From NCBI GenBank assembly GCA_017621795.1, contig JAGASJ010000016.1, forward strand, positions 1 through 56,638: a stretch of DNA of 56,638 nucleotides. Reading direction: 5' to 3'. The position numbers and the translations under genes were made by a program. The notes under the pieces are model-generated. The model was not told the DNA's origin. It saw nothing but the letters and a program-made list of their open reading frames with translations, and made no database searches. Shown here one piece after another: positions 28,707 through 37,627 of the stretch (position 1 is the first letter of the stretch; each line of letters starts with the position of its first letter). Source of the stretch: Oscillospiraceae bacterium (GTDB taxonomy: Bacteria; Bacillota; Clostridia; Oscillospirales; Oscillospiraceae).

Positions 28707-28794
28707 GCCTTTTTTCGCCTTTTTTTCAATATCTTTTCCCGTTGTTTTCCTTTTAAAATACTGCGCAACCAATACCGCAAATAACGTGAAAAAT

Positions 28795-28829
28795 AATGTG
28801 CAGAAAGCATTTGCATCTTTCTGCACATT
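28795..28829 (-). terminator. asnA terminator
   Basis: 13-bp stem AATGTGCAGAAAG / CTTTCTGCACATT with a 9-nt loop, followed on the minus strand by ATTTTTC. The downstream arm continues to the tRNA promoter; 28680-28794 holds nothing else. Confidence 0.85.
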
Positions 28830-28836
28830 TCGGTAT

Positions 28837-29844
28837 TTACAGCAAACGGATGCCTGCCTTCTCGCAAAGCTCCACGGTTTCGGCATCCCAAACGCTGGAC
28901 TGCACTTCACCGATATGGGCACAGCCCATCATCAGCATACTCAGCCGGGACTGGCCGATGCCGCCGCCAATGGTAAGAGGCAATTCGTTATTTAAAAGCA
29001 TTTGATGGAACGGCAGGCTTCTGCGATGGTCACAGTTTGCCTTAGTCAGCTGTTCGTCCAGTGACTTGGCGTCCACACGGATGCCCATAGAGGAAATTTC
29101 CAGTGCCCGTCCCAGTACCTCATCCCAGAAGAACAGGTCACAGTTTAAGCTCCAATCGTCATAGTCCGGTGCACGCCCGTCGTGAGGCTTACCGGAACGT
29201 AATTTGTCGCCGATTTGCATAATGCAGGCTGTGGGATGTTCCCGTACAAAGGCATTCTCGCGCTGAGAGCCGGTCATATCGGGATAAAGGTCCTCCAGCT
29301 CCTGGGTGGTAATAAAGGCCACTTCCCTGCTCAGCTTGATCTGCAGCTGGGGAAAGCGAACGTGCAGGCGGTCATTGGTGGTGCATATTGCATCCACGAT
29401 CGAGCACACGATCAGCTTCAGGTAATCCAAATTCCGATTGCCCTCGGTGATGATCTTCTCCCAGTCCCACTGGTCCACATAGATGGAATGGATATTATCC
29501 AGTCGCTCATCCCGACGAATGGCGTTCATATCGGTATAAAGACCGTTTCCAACGGTAAAATTGTATCGCTTTAAGGCAAGACGCTTCCACTTTGCCAAGG
29601 AATGCACTACCTGAACATCCTGCCCTACTGCAGGCACATCAAAGGATACCGCGCGTTCGTAGCCATTGAGGTTATCATTCAGACCTGATTCCTCCGTAAC
29701 AAACAAAGGTGCGGAAACACGTTTTAAATTCAGGGCTCTTGCAAATTCATCCTGAAAGGTCTGCTTGATGTAGGCAATAGCGCGTTGTGTGTCGTATTCA
29801 TCCAGCTGGGGCTTATAGCCCAGGGGGATATAGGTTTGGTTCAT
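28837..29844 (-). CDS. asnA: Aspartate--ammonia ligase (asparagine synthetase A)
   Basis: Makes asparagine from aspartate, ammonia and ATP; related to class II tRNA synthetases. The product has 335 residues, normal length. Marks are the N-terminus YIPLGYKPQLDEYDTQRAI, LFVTEESGLNDNLNGYERAV near 48-67, the synthetase-like YVDQWDWEK near 123, and the C-terminal GGGIGQSRLSMLMM near 292. Own promoter and terminator; AAGGG precedes the ATG. Confidence 0.97.
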   Translation of the reverse strand: MNQTYIPLGYKPQLDEYDTQRAIAYIKQTFQDEFARALNLKRVSAPLFVTEESGLNDNLNGYERAVSFDVPAVGQDVQVVHSLAKWKRLALKRYNFTVGNGLYTDMNAIRRDERLDNIHSIYVDQWDWEKIITEGNRNLDYLKLIVCSIVDAICTTNDRLHVRFPQLQIKLSREVAFITTQELEDLYPDMTGSQRENAFVREHPTACIMQIGDKLRSGKPHDGRAPDYDDWSLNCDLFFWDEVLGRALEISSMGIRVDAKSLDEQLTKANCDHRRSLPFHQMLLNNELPLTIGGGIGQSRLSMLMMGCAHIGEVQSSVWDAETVELCEKAGIRLL

Positions 29845-29868
29845 ATTATCCCTTCTCTCTTCTGCTCA

Positions 29869-29897
29869 AGTATAGCCTGATTTTTCCTGAAAATCAA
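29869..29897 (-). promoter_or_regulatory. Probable asnA promoter
   Basis: Minus strand: -35 TTGATT (29892-29897), 17-bp spacer, -10 TATACT (29869-29874). The leader is short, so there is no room for a T-box. Confidence 0.65.
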
Positions 29898-29932
29898 GTC
29901 TTTTATCTACATTTCCTTTTTACAAAAAAGAA

Positions 29933-29966
29933 GGGCGCGTTGCCTTCAAAAGCAAGCAACACGCCC
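29933..29966 (-). terminator. htrA terminator
   Basis: GGGCGTGTTGC / GGCAACGCGCCC stem followed on the minus strand by TTCTTTTTTG, eight bases past the htrA stop. Confidence 0.85.
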
Positions 29967-29974
29967 ACAAAACA

Positions 29975-31333
29975 TTATTTCGTTGCGTTTTGGATCGTCT
30001 CGCCGACGGTAAGCTCTATTTCTATAGTCTGACCGTTGCGCCAAACCTTCAAATGAAGCACATCGCCGGGGGTGGATTCGGATACGATTTTCTTTAATTC
30101 GGTGTGCTCAGTAACCTGAACATCATTGATATGGGTCACAATATCATAGCGCATCAAGCCTGCTTTTTCGGCAGGGCTACCCGGCTCAGTGGATTGGATC
30201 GAAACGCCCTGGGGCAAGCCGTAGCTCTGCATCTCCTCGGTAACAGAAACGATGGTCACGCCGATATAAGGCTTGGAAATGTAGCCTTTTTCAATAATGC
30301 TGTCGATAATATCCCGCACGTGATTGAGGGGAATGGCGTAGCCGATATTGTCGATGGTCACGCCGCTTGAGGAAGAACCGGAGGTTTTAGCATTGGTGAT
30401 ACCGATCACTTCACCGTACAAATTAAACAGTGCGCCGCCGGAATTACCGGAATTGATGGTGCAGTCGGTTTGAATCAGATTCATCGTCAGGCCGTCGGAG
30501 AATGTGATCTCCCGTTCCAGGGCGCTGACAACACCGCAGGTCAGAGAAAAGCTGAGCCAGCCTAAGGGATTGCCGATCGCCACAACCGTATCTCCAACAT
30601 TCATATTCGAGGAATCACCGATAACGACCGTCTGCAAATTCTTTGCATCCACCTTCAAAACGGCAAGGTCGTTGTTCTCATCCACACCCACAATTGTTGC
30701 AGGCAGGCTTGTACCGTCATAGAAGGACACCTGAATGGTGCTGGCACTTTGAATGACGTGATAATTGGTAATAATATAGCCATCTTCGCTATAGACAAAG
30801 CCCGAGCCCGCGGCAGAGGCAGTAGACTGATAGCCCCAGAAATTGGTGCTCACAATAGAGGTACTGATACCAACCGTAGCGTTCACGTTCGCGGCATAAA
30901 CCTCTGCAGGAGTCATCAGCTTGGAAGTATCCACTTCGTGGGGATCGATCACTGTGGACGGGCGAGATCCATCGTATACGGGGGAAGTATGGGGCTTATT
31001 CTGAGCATCACGCACCAAACCGTAAACAATACCGCCGATAATGCCGCCCAAAATAGAGCAAACGACCATCAAGCAAACAGCGGCAGTTAAGCCGATGCAC
31101 CTTTTTTGTTTTTTCTTTTTCGGCTTCTGCTCGTCGGATGACTGCGCGGCAGTATGCTCCACCGGGGTGGCGCGCTCGTCACACACTGCAGCTGCCTCCT
31201 CAGGCGCGTAGGCAGACTGTGCGGCTACATCTTCCTCTTTGGCCGTAGAGACTTCTTGTGTATAAGCGTCCTGCACTGCATCCTCGGCAGCCTCCTGAGG
31301 CGTGTCAAACAGGTTCTCGCGTTCATTTTCCAT
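29975..31333 (-). CDS. htrA: HtrA/DegP-like membrane serine protease with PDZ domain
   Basis: Surface-exposed quality-control protease. The product has 452 residues. An acidic, Ala/Glu-rich cytoplasmic N-terminus (about 1-70) is followed by one membrane segment (about 80-107). The S1C protease domain has the triad His in ITNYHVIQ, Asp in NNDLAVLKV and Ser in TINSGNSGGALFN, and a C-terminal PDZ domain has GSPAEKAGLMRYDIVTHIND. The start is put at the ATG at 31333, nine bases after GGGAG; the upstream in-frame TTG abuts that site. Confidence 0.95.
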   Translation of the reverse strand: MENERENLFDTPQEAAEDAVQDAYTQEVSTAKEEDVAAQSAYAPEEAAAVCDERATPVEHTAAQSSDEQKPKKKKQKRCIGLTAAVCLMVVCSILGGIIGGIVYGLVRDAQNKPHTSPVYDGSRPSTVIDPHEVDTSKLMTPAEVYAANVNATVGISTSIVSTNFWGYQSTASAAGSGFVYSEDGYIITNYHVIQSASTIQVSFYDGTSLPATIVGVDENNDLAVLKVDAKNLQTVVIGDSSNMNVGDTVVAIGNPLGWLSFSLTCGVVSALEREITFSDGLTMNLIQTDCTINSGNSGGALFNLYGEVIGITNAKTSGSSSSGVTIDNIGYAIPLNHVRDIIDSIIEKGYISKPYIGVTIVSVTEEMQSYGLPQGVSIQSTEPGSPAEKAGLMRYDIVTHINDVQVTEHTELKKIVSESTPGDVLHLKVWRNGQTIEIELTVGETIQNATK

Positions 31334-31470
31334 ATAATCCAACTCCCTTGTTATTGGAAATAATATGCAATCATTATATATGGCGTGTCTAAAATAATCT
31401 TAAATAAAAATAAAACAGAATGTAAACGATTTCTCATCATATTTTTACCGCAAAATTTCTGCTTATGCGG

Positions 31471-32124
31471 TCAGTCTTGCTCGATTTGTGCCACAAACGC
31501 CTTTTTATCGGCGGCTTTATAAAAAGCGGAGCCTGCAACCAAAACATTTGCGCCGTTTTCCTTACAAATCCCTGCATTCTCCAAATCCACGCCGCCGTCC
31601 ACTTCCAAATAGCAGGCGGGATTCATTTCGTCGATCATTTGACGAAGCTTCTTCACCTTGGGCATCATATCCGCCATAAACTTCTGCCCGCCGAAGCCCG
31701 GCTCAACGGTCATCACCAGTACCATATCCACCATGGGAATATACTGGGCAATGGCCTCCGCAGGAGTTTTGGGTTTTACCACGATGCCGGGCTTTACACC
31801 CATTGCACGGATCTTTTCAATGGCGGCTTTGGTATTTTCGGGGGAATCCGCTTCCACGTGAATGGTCAGGTAATCCGCACCGGCCTTGCAAAAATGCTCC
31901 ACATAGCGGATCGGCTTTTCGATCATCAGGTGCACATCCAGCACCAAATCGGAAAAGCGGCGAATGCCCTGTACAGTGGTATAGCCGAAGGAAAGATTGG
32001 GCACAAAAAGCCCATCCATCACATCAATATGCAGCCATTTTGCGCCCTGCAGGGCGGTATCAGTCAGGTCGCGCTGTAAATTCATAGCATCCGCGGCCAA
32101 AATAGACGGAGATAAAATAGACAC
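31471..32124 (-). CDS. rpe: Ribulose-phosphate 3-epimerase
   Basis: Interconverts ribulose 5-phosphate and xylulose 5-phosphate in the pentose phosphate pathway. The product is a 217-residue TIM barrel. Seen: LSPSILAADAMNL at the N-terminus, the metal-binding LHIDVMDGLFVPN near 31, VHLMIEKP near 65, MTVEPGFGGQKF near 139, and EVDGGVD near 173. The start is GTG, with GAGGG 5-6 nt before it. Confidence 0.96.
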   Translation of the reverse strand: MSILSPSILAADAMNLQRDLTDTALQGAKWLHIDVMDGLFVPNLSFGYTTVQGIRRFSDLVLDVHLMIEKPIRYVEHFCKAGADYLTIHVEADSPENTKAAIEKIRAMGVKPGIVVKPKTPAEAIAQYIPMVDMVLVMTVEPGFGGQKFMADMMPKVKKLRQMIDEMNPACYLEVDGGVDLENAGICKENGANVLVAGSAFYKAADKKAFVAQIEQD

Positions 32125-32149
32125 AAAATCCCTCTTTTCATTTTTTCTT

Positions 32150-32178
32150 ATTATAGCACGGGAATTTCTTCCTGTCCA
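32150..32178 (-). promoter_or_regulatory. Probable rpe promoter
   Basis: Minus strand: -35 TGGACA (32173-32178), 17-bp spacer, perfect -10 TATAAT (32150-32155). Confidence 0.7.
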
Positions 32179-32190
32179 GTAGGATAAATA

Positions 32191-32481
32191 CCGCCCGATC
32201 GGAGGATCGGGCGGTCAGAGTGTCAAAGAACCCCCAAACCGTCAAAATATAGATCTAAATACTTTGATTTATGCTGTAGGGAACGGTTTTTGCGTCCCCC
32301 AAACAGTTTTCTGAAATGGCTTGCTTCGCAAGATATTTTGACTTACTGCACAACGCGCCCCGCTCGAGTATCTATATACACATCGGGGTCGCGTTGCTTG
32401 TCTTTGGTGCTTCTTTGACCTCTGCAATCTGTCAAAAAAACATCTTTGACAGACTTACCGCCCGATCGAAGGATCGGGCGG
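32191..32481. repeat. MITE-like element made of nested palindromes
   Basis: The ends are near-identical self-complementary hairpins, CCGCCCGATC-GGAG-GATCGGGCGG (32191-32214) and the same with loop GAAG (32458-32481). Just inside them GTCAAAGA occurs in inverted orientation, so the ends form inverted repeats of about 40 bp. Further in: GTCAAAATAT (32241) with ATATTTTGAC (32333), CTTGC/GCAAG near 32320, AACGCGCCCCG/CGGGGTCGCGTT (32351-32395), and TCTGTCAAA/TTTGACAGA (32428-32453). No coding frame. It fills the gap between rpe and the endonuclease gene. Confidence 0.75.
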
Positions 32482-32487
32482 TATGTG

Positions 32488-35472
32488 TTATTGGGCAGTA
32501 TATGCCTTTGCGGCGAGATGGTAATCGTAGAGCTGCTGTGCCAACACTTTCAGGGCAGAGGATTCTCCTGCGTCACGATAGCGGTGATAGATATAGCATA
32601 ACGGGCTGTAGGTTACTACCATTTCGTCATTGACTGTGACAGCTACTTCCCGATCCAAATTCTGCGGAAGAATGTCATCAATTTCTACATAGTAAAGGCC
32701 GTTTTTTGCCACAGGAGTGAGCAATGTATCACCGTATTTTACGGTAAAATCGTTAATCGTTTTCCCTGCAGTGAGTTTAAAATAGAATCTTGTAGCGATG
32801 TTTTCCCTGTGCAGCAAAGTCGCGCCGTAATAGGCAATGCCCTCCACCGTATTTTGTTCGGTGGAATAGGGTGCTTCGGTGGGAACGTTGTTTGCGGTGT
32901 CTGCCAGGCCGTCATTTGCCAAATTGCCTGTGTTGTGGCCAAAATACACTTGCGCGGCGGCACCGTAGTGGAGCATTGCCCGCACCAGATCCTTGGTCTC
33001 TTGATCGAATGCGCCTGTGGTATCCTCTAAAATGTATGCCGCGTATTGTGCCACAGAGTACGTTTTTTCCATATTTCCGTCGGCAAGCTGCAATTCGACA
33101 GCAACAGAATCGGTCATTTGCGCGGCGGCTAAATGGACTGTGAGCATATACTTGCCTTCCGATTTGGGCAGTGATGCCAATTCGTAATGGGCAATATTGC
33201 TGTTGACCGTAACGGTGGCTGTCCCCTCGGAAGCCTGGGCGTCGCTCAGCTCCAAAAGGATGTTCATTGCGATATCGTTAGCCAATACAAGATTATAGCT
33301 GTGGAAGGGATCTACCGTCTGCTGGGGAACCACTGTGTTTTGGGTATATGCGCAATAGGTGCAATAGCGGGTCTGTTCGCCGTCAGGGCTGTCGGTGGCA
33401 GTCCACTGCGTCCAGCTATGGGCGGCGCAGGCAACGAAGTCGGTGACCTGGGTGACTGCGTCACAGTCATCGCATTGCAGATAGGAATAGCCGCGAATCA
33501 GACAGGTGGGGTTTATAACTACCGCTGTCAGGGAATCGTGACCGCATTCCAGCCCGCGGATGTCTGTGGTATAGTAGGTGGCGGCGTTCTGCATGGTAGC
33601 AACATACAAAGAAATATCCTTCTGTGCGTTGTTTATATTATAACAGGAGAACAATTTGCTTGTGGAATTATGGCGCATATATACATTGGTATTGGTGCCC
33701 TGCGCCACAACGGATGCGTTGCCGTCTGCGTCAACGGAAATAGCCCAGCTTGCCTGCTCGTTGATATCCGTCTGACTTCTTAAGTAGTTATTGGTATTGC
33801 TTCCGGTTGCGACAAGGTACTTGCCGTCAGAGGTTTGCAGTGCATAAGTGCCGGATGCCGTACCGGATACAAGGGTAAGGATCTCCGTATCATCGGAGGG
33901 CGTTGCGGTCTTTGCTTCGTTGTTTTTGGCGACGGTGGTCTGCCCTCTGTTGTTTGTTTTTTGGTTGGTGCTCAGGGCATAATCCTCATTGGCGGCGGTG
34001 ATGAAGATCTGTTTTTGGATCCCCAGTTGGGCGGTGTCGGTCACCAGGTTCCACACAGTGGTGGAAGACTCCTGATCATCGGAAATGCCCACCCAGGAAT
34101 AAACGGCACAGAAGGTGGTATTTTCATAAACCTCCACATTGGTGCCAACCGCATAAAGCGCCTCAGGCGCGGTCACCGTTTCTGCCATATACTGAGGTGC
34201 CCAGCCCAGGAAGGTATATTGCGAGCCGATCATCTCCTCCCCCGCAGGCATTCGGAAGGTTGCACCTGCTTCGGAGGTATGTACGGATTTTAAAACGCCG
34301 TTTTCTATAAAGCTGATGTTGATTTTTTCAGCTTTTTTGAAACGCACCAAAACATTGCAGTCCCCTTGGGCATCTACTAAAATCAGATTGCCGTCATTGG
34401 AAAGGGTCGCCTGACCGGATGTGACCGTGTAGGAGTCCAAAGCGTAGCCGGGTGCGGGAATGGCTGTAATATGAGGGCCGGTGACTTCTACCGTGCCGTA
34501 GTCTAAATTGGAAGAGATGGCGGTTACTGTATAACCCACATCCCCGTAGCCTTCGCCGGAGGGGGTTATATAATCCGCGGGGATGTCTGCATCGAACAGT
34601 CTGAACGCCAGCTCCGGATAGTCCACAAACATATTGCGGGTGCCGGTAATGGACTGCACCGAGTCGTTGCGACCCATCTCCCAAGTGTCTACCGGGTCTT
34701 CCTCCATCCACTTGAGCAGGATGGCGCAGCTTTCAAATTCAGGGCCGTATCCATTCGTTTGACCAAACAAATTGTTGCGGATCTCCTGATCGCTTTCAGC
34801 GTAACGGACGTAAACATACAGCGCTATACGGGCAACGTCACCACGGACATCGTACCGTCCGCCGGAGGTTTTATTGGGGTTATAAAAGTTGCTGCTTTCG
34901 CCGAAGCCGGTATTGTTACGGCCGGAGTTGATTTTGCTGTCCGAAGGACGAAGCATAATAATATCATCCGGGCCACCTAAGCTTTGCGGCCAGACGTGCT
35001 CCCGATTCCAAGTGGTGCCATCCCAAACAGGGCCGATAGAGCCGCCGTCATAAAAGCTGGAAATGGCGGTGTTCAGCTCTCCGTTGCGCTGAATATCCGT
35101 ATACTGATACAAGTATCTGGTATCATCGTAGCTTGGGTCTTTCACAAGGGCGCTGAGGGTCAGATTGCGGATGGTCTCGGCAAGATCGCTTGCGTAGTAC
35201 GCACCTGACAGTGCATCGTTGGAAAGCGTCATAAAATCATCGTAAGTCACACCGAGATCGTCATAAAAATCCTCTGCCATAGGAGAAAGGAAGGATGAGA
35301 TCTCCCCTCGCTGGCCCCAGTTTTTTACCACGCCTTTATAATCCTTGGTATCCACCGTCTGATAGTAAACAGAGACCGCATCGGAAGAAACCGTGATTCC
35401 GGAAAACAGACTCAAAATCAGTAATAAAGTAATGGCAATGGATAAACCGCGCTTATAAATTCCCTTCATCAT
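32488..35472 (-). CDS. Secreted endonuclease I-like multidomain protein
   Basis: The product has 994 residues. A signal peptide covers about 1-33. The catalytic region resembles the EndA/NucM endonuclease I family: NREHVWPQSLGGPDD at 156-170, with RPSDSKINSGRNN and YDVRGDVARIALYVYVRY after it. Then come a lectin- or trefoil-like region (about 450-620), a Cys-rich stretch with paired CxxC motifs (about 640-720), and two C-terminal modules containing the helix MLHYGAAAQVYFG and a related copy ending QLYDYHLAAKAY. The likely role is extracellular degradation of DNA or RNA for nutrients. The C-terminal modules also occur in the 37882-39441 protein. The start has GGTG nearby. Confidence 0.82.
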   Translation of the reverse strand: MMKGIYKRGLSIAITLLLILSLFSGITVSSDAVSVYYQTVDTKDYKGVVKNWGQRGEISSFLSPMAEDFYDDLGVTYDDFMTLSNDALSGAYYASDLAETIRNLTLSALVKDPSYDDTRYLYQYTDIQRNGELNTAISSFYDGGSIGPVWDGTTWNREHVWPQSLGGPDDIIMLRPSDSKINSGRNNTGFGESSNFYNPNKTSGGRYDVRGDVARIALYVYVRYAESDQEIRNNLFGQTNGYGPEFESCAILLKWMEEDPVDTWEMGRNDSVQSITGTRNMFVDYPELAFRLFDADIPADYITPSGEGYGDVGYTVTAISSNLDYGTVEVTGPHITAIPAPGYALDSYTVTSGQATLSNDGNLILVDAQGDCNVLVRFKKAEKINISFIENGVLKSVHTSEAGATFRMPAGEEMIGSQYTFLGWAPQYMAETVTAPEALYAVGTNVEVYENTTFCAVYSWVGISDDQESSTTVWNLVTDTAQLGIQKQIFITAANEDYALSTNQKTNNRGQTTVAKNNEAKTATPSDDTEILTLVSGTASGTYALQTSDGKYLVATGSNTNNYLRSQTDINEQASWAISVDADGNASVVAQGTNTNVYMRHNSTSKLFSCYNINNAQKDISLYVATMQNAATYYTTDIRGLECGHDSLTAVVINPTCLIRGYSYLQCDDCDAVTQVTDFVACAAHSWTQWTATDSPDGEQTRYCTYCAYTQNTVVPQQTVDPFHSYNLVLANDIAMNILLELSDAQASEGTATVTVNSNIAHYELASLPKSEGKYMLTVHLAAAQMTDSVAVELQLADGNMEKTYSVAQYAAYILEDTTGAFDQETKDLVRAMLHYGAAAQVYFGHNTGNLANDGLADTANNVPTEAPYSTEQNTVEGIAYYGATLLHRENIATRFYFKLTAGKTINDFTVKYGDTLLTPVAKNGLYYVEIDDILPQNLDREVAVTVNDEMVVTYSPLCYIYHRYRDAGESSALKVLAQQLYDYHLAAKAYTAQ

Positions 35473-35563
35473 CGCACACCCTTTCTATATCATAAAAAAG
35501 TCGCTCTTTAGAACATTTTACCACAGGATACGCCGCGATTCAAGTAAAATATCGTTTGCACGG

Positions 35564-35945
35564 TTAACGCCTCCCCTTGCAGGGGAGCCTTTTGGGGGGA
35601 CGGATTGCCACGCACCTGCGGTGCTCGCAATGACAAGAAATCTGCCTTGTGCAGGGGCGAAACGCCTCCACTTGCAGGGGAGGTGGCTCGCCGCAAGGCG
35701 AGACGGAGGGGTTAACGGAGTTTTCGTTTATCAGAAGCCCGCAGCAATGAGCGCACTCGGTAAACCCCTCAGTCATATTGCTTAAAATCAGCAATATGAC
35801 AGCTCGCTGAGGCGAGCCCGGTCGCGGCTCTGACAGTCCGCTGGACTGTCATTCACTACCGCGACTGCGCTTCGCTTACCCCTGCAGGGGAGCCTTTTGG
35901 GGGGACGGATTGCCACGCACCTGCGGTGCTCGCAATGACAGGGGG
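35564..35945. repeat. Repeat cluster: two ATTGCCAC/TCGCAATGACA units around one CAGTCATATTGC unit
   Basis: Units at 35601-35635 and 35906-35940 have constant arms CGGATTGCCAC and TCGCAATGACA around core GCACctgcGGTGC. Between them, 35713-35890 is a 5-copy dispersed repeat with hairpins CAGTCATATTGC/GCAATATGACAG, GACAGTCC/GGACTGTC and enclosing GTCGCGG/CCGCGAC. A partial unit with core GGGGCGCaaaaGCGACC is at 36072-36100. No gene is seen in 35473-36123. Confidence 0.85.
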
Positions 35946-36123
35946 AGCACGTGTAAAGGCGGCACCATTGCGGGATGATGTGCTCAATTGATTCTTACGT
36001 AACAGCATTTGCCCCCTCAGTCAAAAATCAGAGATTTTTGCCAGCTCTCCCATAGGGAGAGCCCTGGGGCCGGGGCGCAAAAGCGACCTCGCAATGACAG
36101 GGTAGCCTTTGGGGAGCGGTGCA

Positions 36124-36153
36124 AAAAACAGTCCCCGGATGGGGACTGTTTTT
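36124..36153 (-). terminator. Terminator of the radical SAM gene
   Basis: AAAAACAGTCCCC / GGGGACTGTTTTT with loop GGAT, 35 bases past the stop of the 36188-37297 gene; works on both strands. Confidence 0.9.
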
Positions 36154-36187
36154 GATAAGATGTAGTTTTATAATATGATGATGTAAA

Positions 36188-37297
36188 TCAGTGCTCGAAT
36201 TCGTCTTCGATGCTGCCCTGGGCCTGATCCAGTTTGCAAACACCGGCAGCGACAAGGCGCTTCGTGTATTCGCACACGCGGGGGTTGCAGTGACCACTGT
36301 AGATACCATCAGAACGCATATAGATGCATTTTGGGCAAGCCTTTTTATAGGCACAGCCTTGACATTCTACGGGGTCGCAAACCTTTTCCATAGCGGCAAC
36401 GGTCTTTTCCCATGCCTCTTTGAAGGACATTTCCTTCAAAGAATATCCACCGTATTCATACAGTGAAATACACGGATACATTACACCTTCCCAACTGATA
36501 TGGGCTTTGCAGGTTCCGGCGGAGCAATTGATGCCGGTAGGCGTTACTTCCTTCAGGCAGCCACCCACAGGAGGCAGTTCATCTTCAGGAACCGGACTGC
36601 TCTTCCAATAAAGCTGATGACGCTCAGTGCTGAGTCTAACAATGTCATCGGAGGAAAGAAAATGCTCATCAGTATCAGGATCATATCGCTTTTCAAACAT
36701 TAAAAACTCTTTGATGCCGTTCGGTAAATGATTGTCCTTCAGGTATTTTAATATATTTATGTAATCCTCCAACATGTAGCCAGAGGCCGTTACATTGATA
36801 TCCAAATTTAATCCGGCTTCCCTCACCCGCCGAATGGCATCGGTGACCTGGGTAAACTTGGCGTGGCCGGTGAGGCTGCGATAATGATCGTCATCGCTGC
36901 CGTACAGGGAAATGTTGATGGTGTCGGGAGGATACTGCTTGAAAAACTCAATGTAATCCTCATTTAAAAGCGCTCCATTGGAGATAATGGAAACAAAAAC
37001 ACCGCGATTTACAAGGTGCAAGTATAATTCCTTAAAGTCCTCCCGGAGGAGACATTCGCCACCGGTAAGGACTGCAAACATCAAGCCGTTGTCGCAAGCT
37101 TGATCGAAAATAGATTTCCACTGCTCTGTGGACAGTTCCAAAGCTTTAAGTTTATTGGAATCCTGATTATGGACATAGCACATCTTGCAGTCCAAATTGC
37201 AACGGGGCGTCAGTTCAAATTGGCAGGCAATGAATTGCTTTTGAATCTTGGCATCCTTGAGCAGTTGTTTCTTAAAGCTTGCAAAATTATTATTCAT
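36188..37297 (-). CDS. Radical SAM/SPASM peptide maturase
   Basis: The product has 369 residues. The radical SAM cluster motif is CNLDCKMC (C33, C37, C40), followed by the TGGECLLREDF glycine-rich SAM region near 98-108. The C-terminal third is a SPASM-type domain with many Cys: INCSAGTC near 254, GVMYPC near 270, ECQGCAYKKACPKC near 314, and HCNPRVCEY near 337, enough for two auxiliary 4Fe-4S clusters. Such enzymes modify ribosomal peptides (sactipeptide, ranthipeptide or cyclophane type). A 38-residue peptide gene lies just upstream on the same strand. GGAG is 7 nt before the ATG. Anaerobic sulfatase-type maturases are an alternative, but no sulfatase is present. Confidence 0.88.
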   Translation of the reverse strand: MNNNFASFKKQLLKDAKIQKQFIACQFELTPRCNLDCKMCYVHNQDSNKLKALELSTEQWKSIFDQACDNGLMFAVLTGGECLLREDFKELYLHLVNRGVFVSIISNGALLNEDYIEFFKQYPPDTINISLYGSDDDHYRSLTGHAKFTQVTDAIRRVREAGLNLDINVTASGYMLEDYINILKYLKDNHLPNGIKEFLMFEKRYDPDTDEHFLSSDDIVRLSTERHQLYWKSSPVPEDELPPVGGCLKEVTPTGINCSAGTCKAHISWEGVMYPCISLYEYGGYSLKEMSFKEAWEKTVAAMEKVCDPVECQGCAYKKACPKCIYMRSDGIYSGHCNPRVCEYTKRLVAAGVCKLDQAQGSIEDEFEH

Positions 37298-37320
37298 AAT
37301 CTTTCTCCGTCATAGAAAGA

Positions 37321-37347
37321 TAAAGAGGCGGAAAAACCGCCTCTTTA
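37321..37347 (-). terminator. Hairpin between peptide gene and maturase (partial terminator)
   Basis: An 11-bp perfect stem (37321-37331 with 37337-37347) with a 5-nt loop, followed on the minus strand by TCTTTCT. The T-run is weak, so it probably lets part of transcription through; it would favour peptide over enzyme. Confidence 0.7.
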
Positions 37348-37358
37348 TTTTGTTTAAA

Positions 37359-37475
37359 TTACACGCACAGAGCGTCACCAGAGGGGGGAGCCGGTTCATC
37401 TTCTTCCTCAGGAACAGGGGAAGTGGAAACAGCCATAGCCATCTTGATCAGTTCAGCCTTAGGAGCTTCAAACAT
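37359..37475 (-). CDS. Putative RiPP precursor peptide
   Basis: A 38-residue peptide, MFEAPKAELIKMAMAVSTS then PVPEEEDEPAPPSGDALCV. The N-terminal half is amphipathic (FEAPKAELIKMAMAV), leader-like; the C-terminal half is acidic, Pro-rich and ends in the only Cys. AAGGAG is 9 nt before the ATG. A consensus promoter lies upstream, and a hairpin then the radical SAM/SPASM gene lie downstream. Short peptides starting with a KPE/APKxE-like helix beside SPASM enzymes are common in Clostridia. The modified residues cannot be told from sequence; Cys37 and the Ser/Thr/Asp residues are candidates. Confidence 0.75.
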   Translation of the reverse strand: MFEAPKAELIKMAMAVSTSPVPEEEDEPAPPSGDALCV

Positions 37476-37552
37476 AGTAGTGTTCTCCTTTCAATAACTC
37501 AATCGCAGCGGATCTTATGTAAATAACAAGCCGCCTACTCAAATACAGGTTT

Positions 37553-37581
37553 ATTATAAAGTAAAAAATTAAAAATGTCAA
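37553..37581 (-). promoter_or_regulatory. Consensus promoter of the RiPP-like cassette
   Basis: Minus strand: perfect TTGACA (37576-37581), 17-bp spacer, perfect TATAAT (37553-37558). The leader to the peptide ATG is about 70 nt. Confidence 0.88.
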
Positions 37582-37627
37582 GTACTTTTTTATTGTAAAT
37601 TTACGTTAAAAATGAATCCGCTTTGAT

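Noticed and set aside
29845..29930. A T-box or riboswitch before asnA
   Set aside because: The leader from the promoter to the ATG is about 20 nt, and no T-box core or antiterminator is present.
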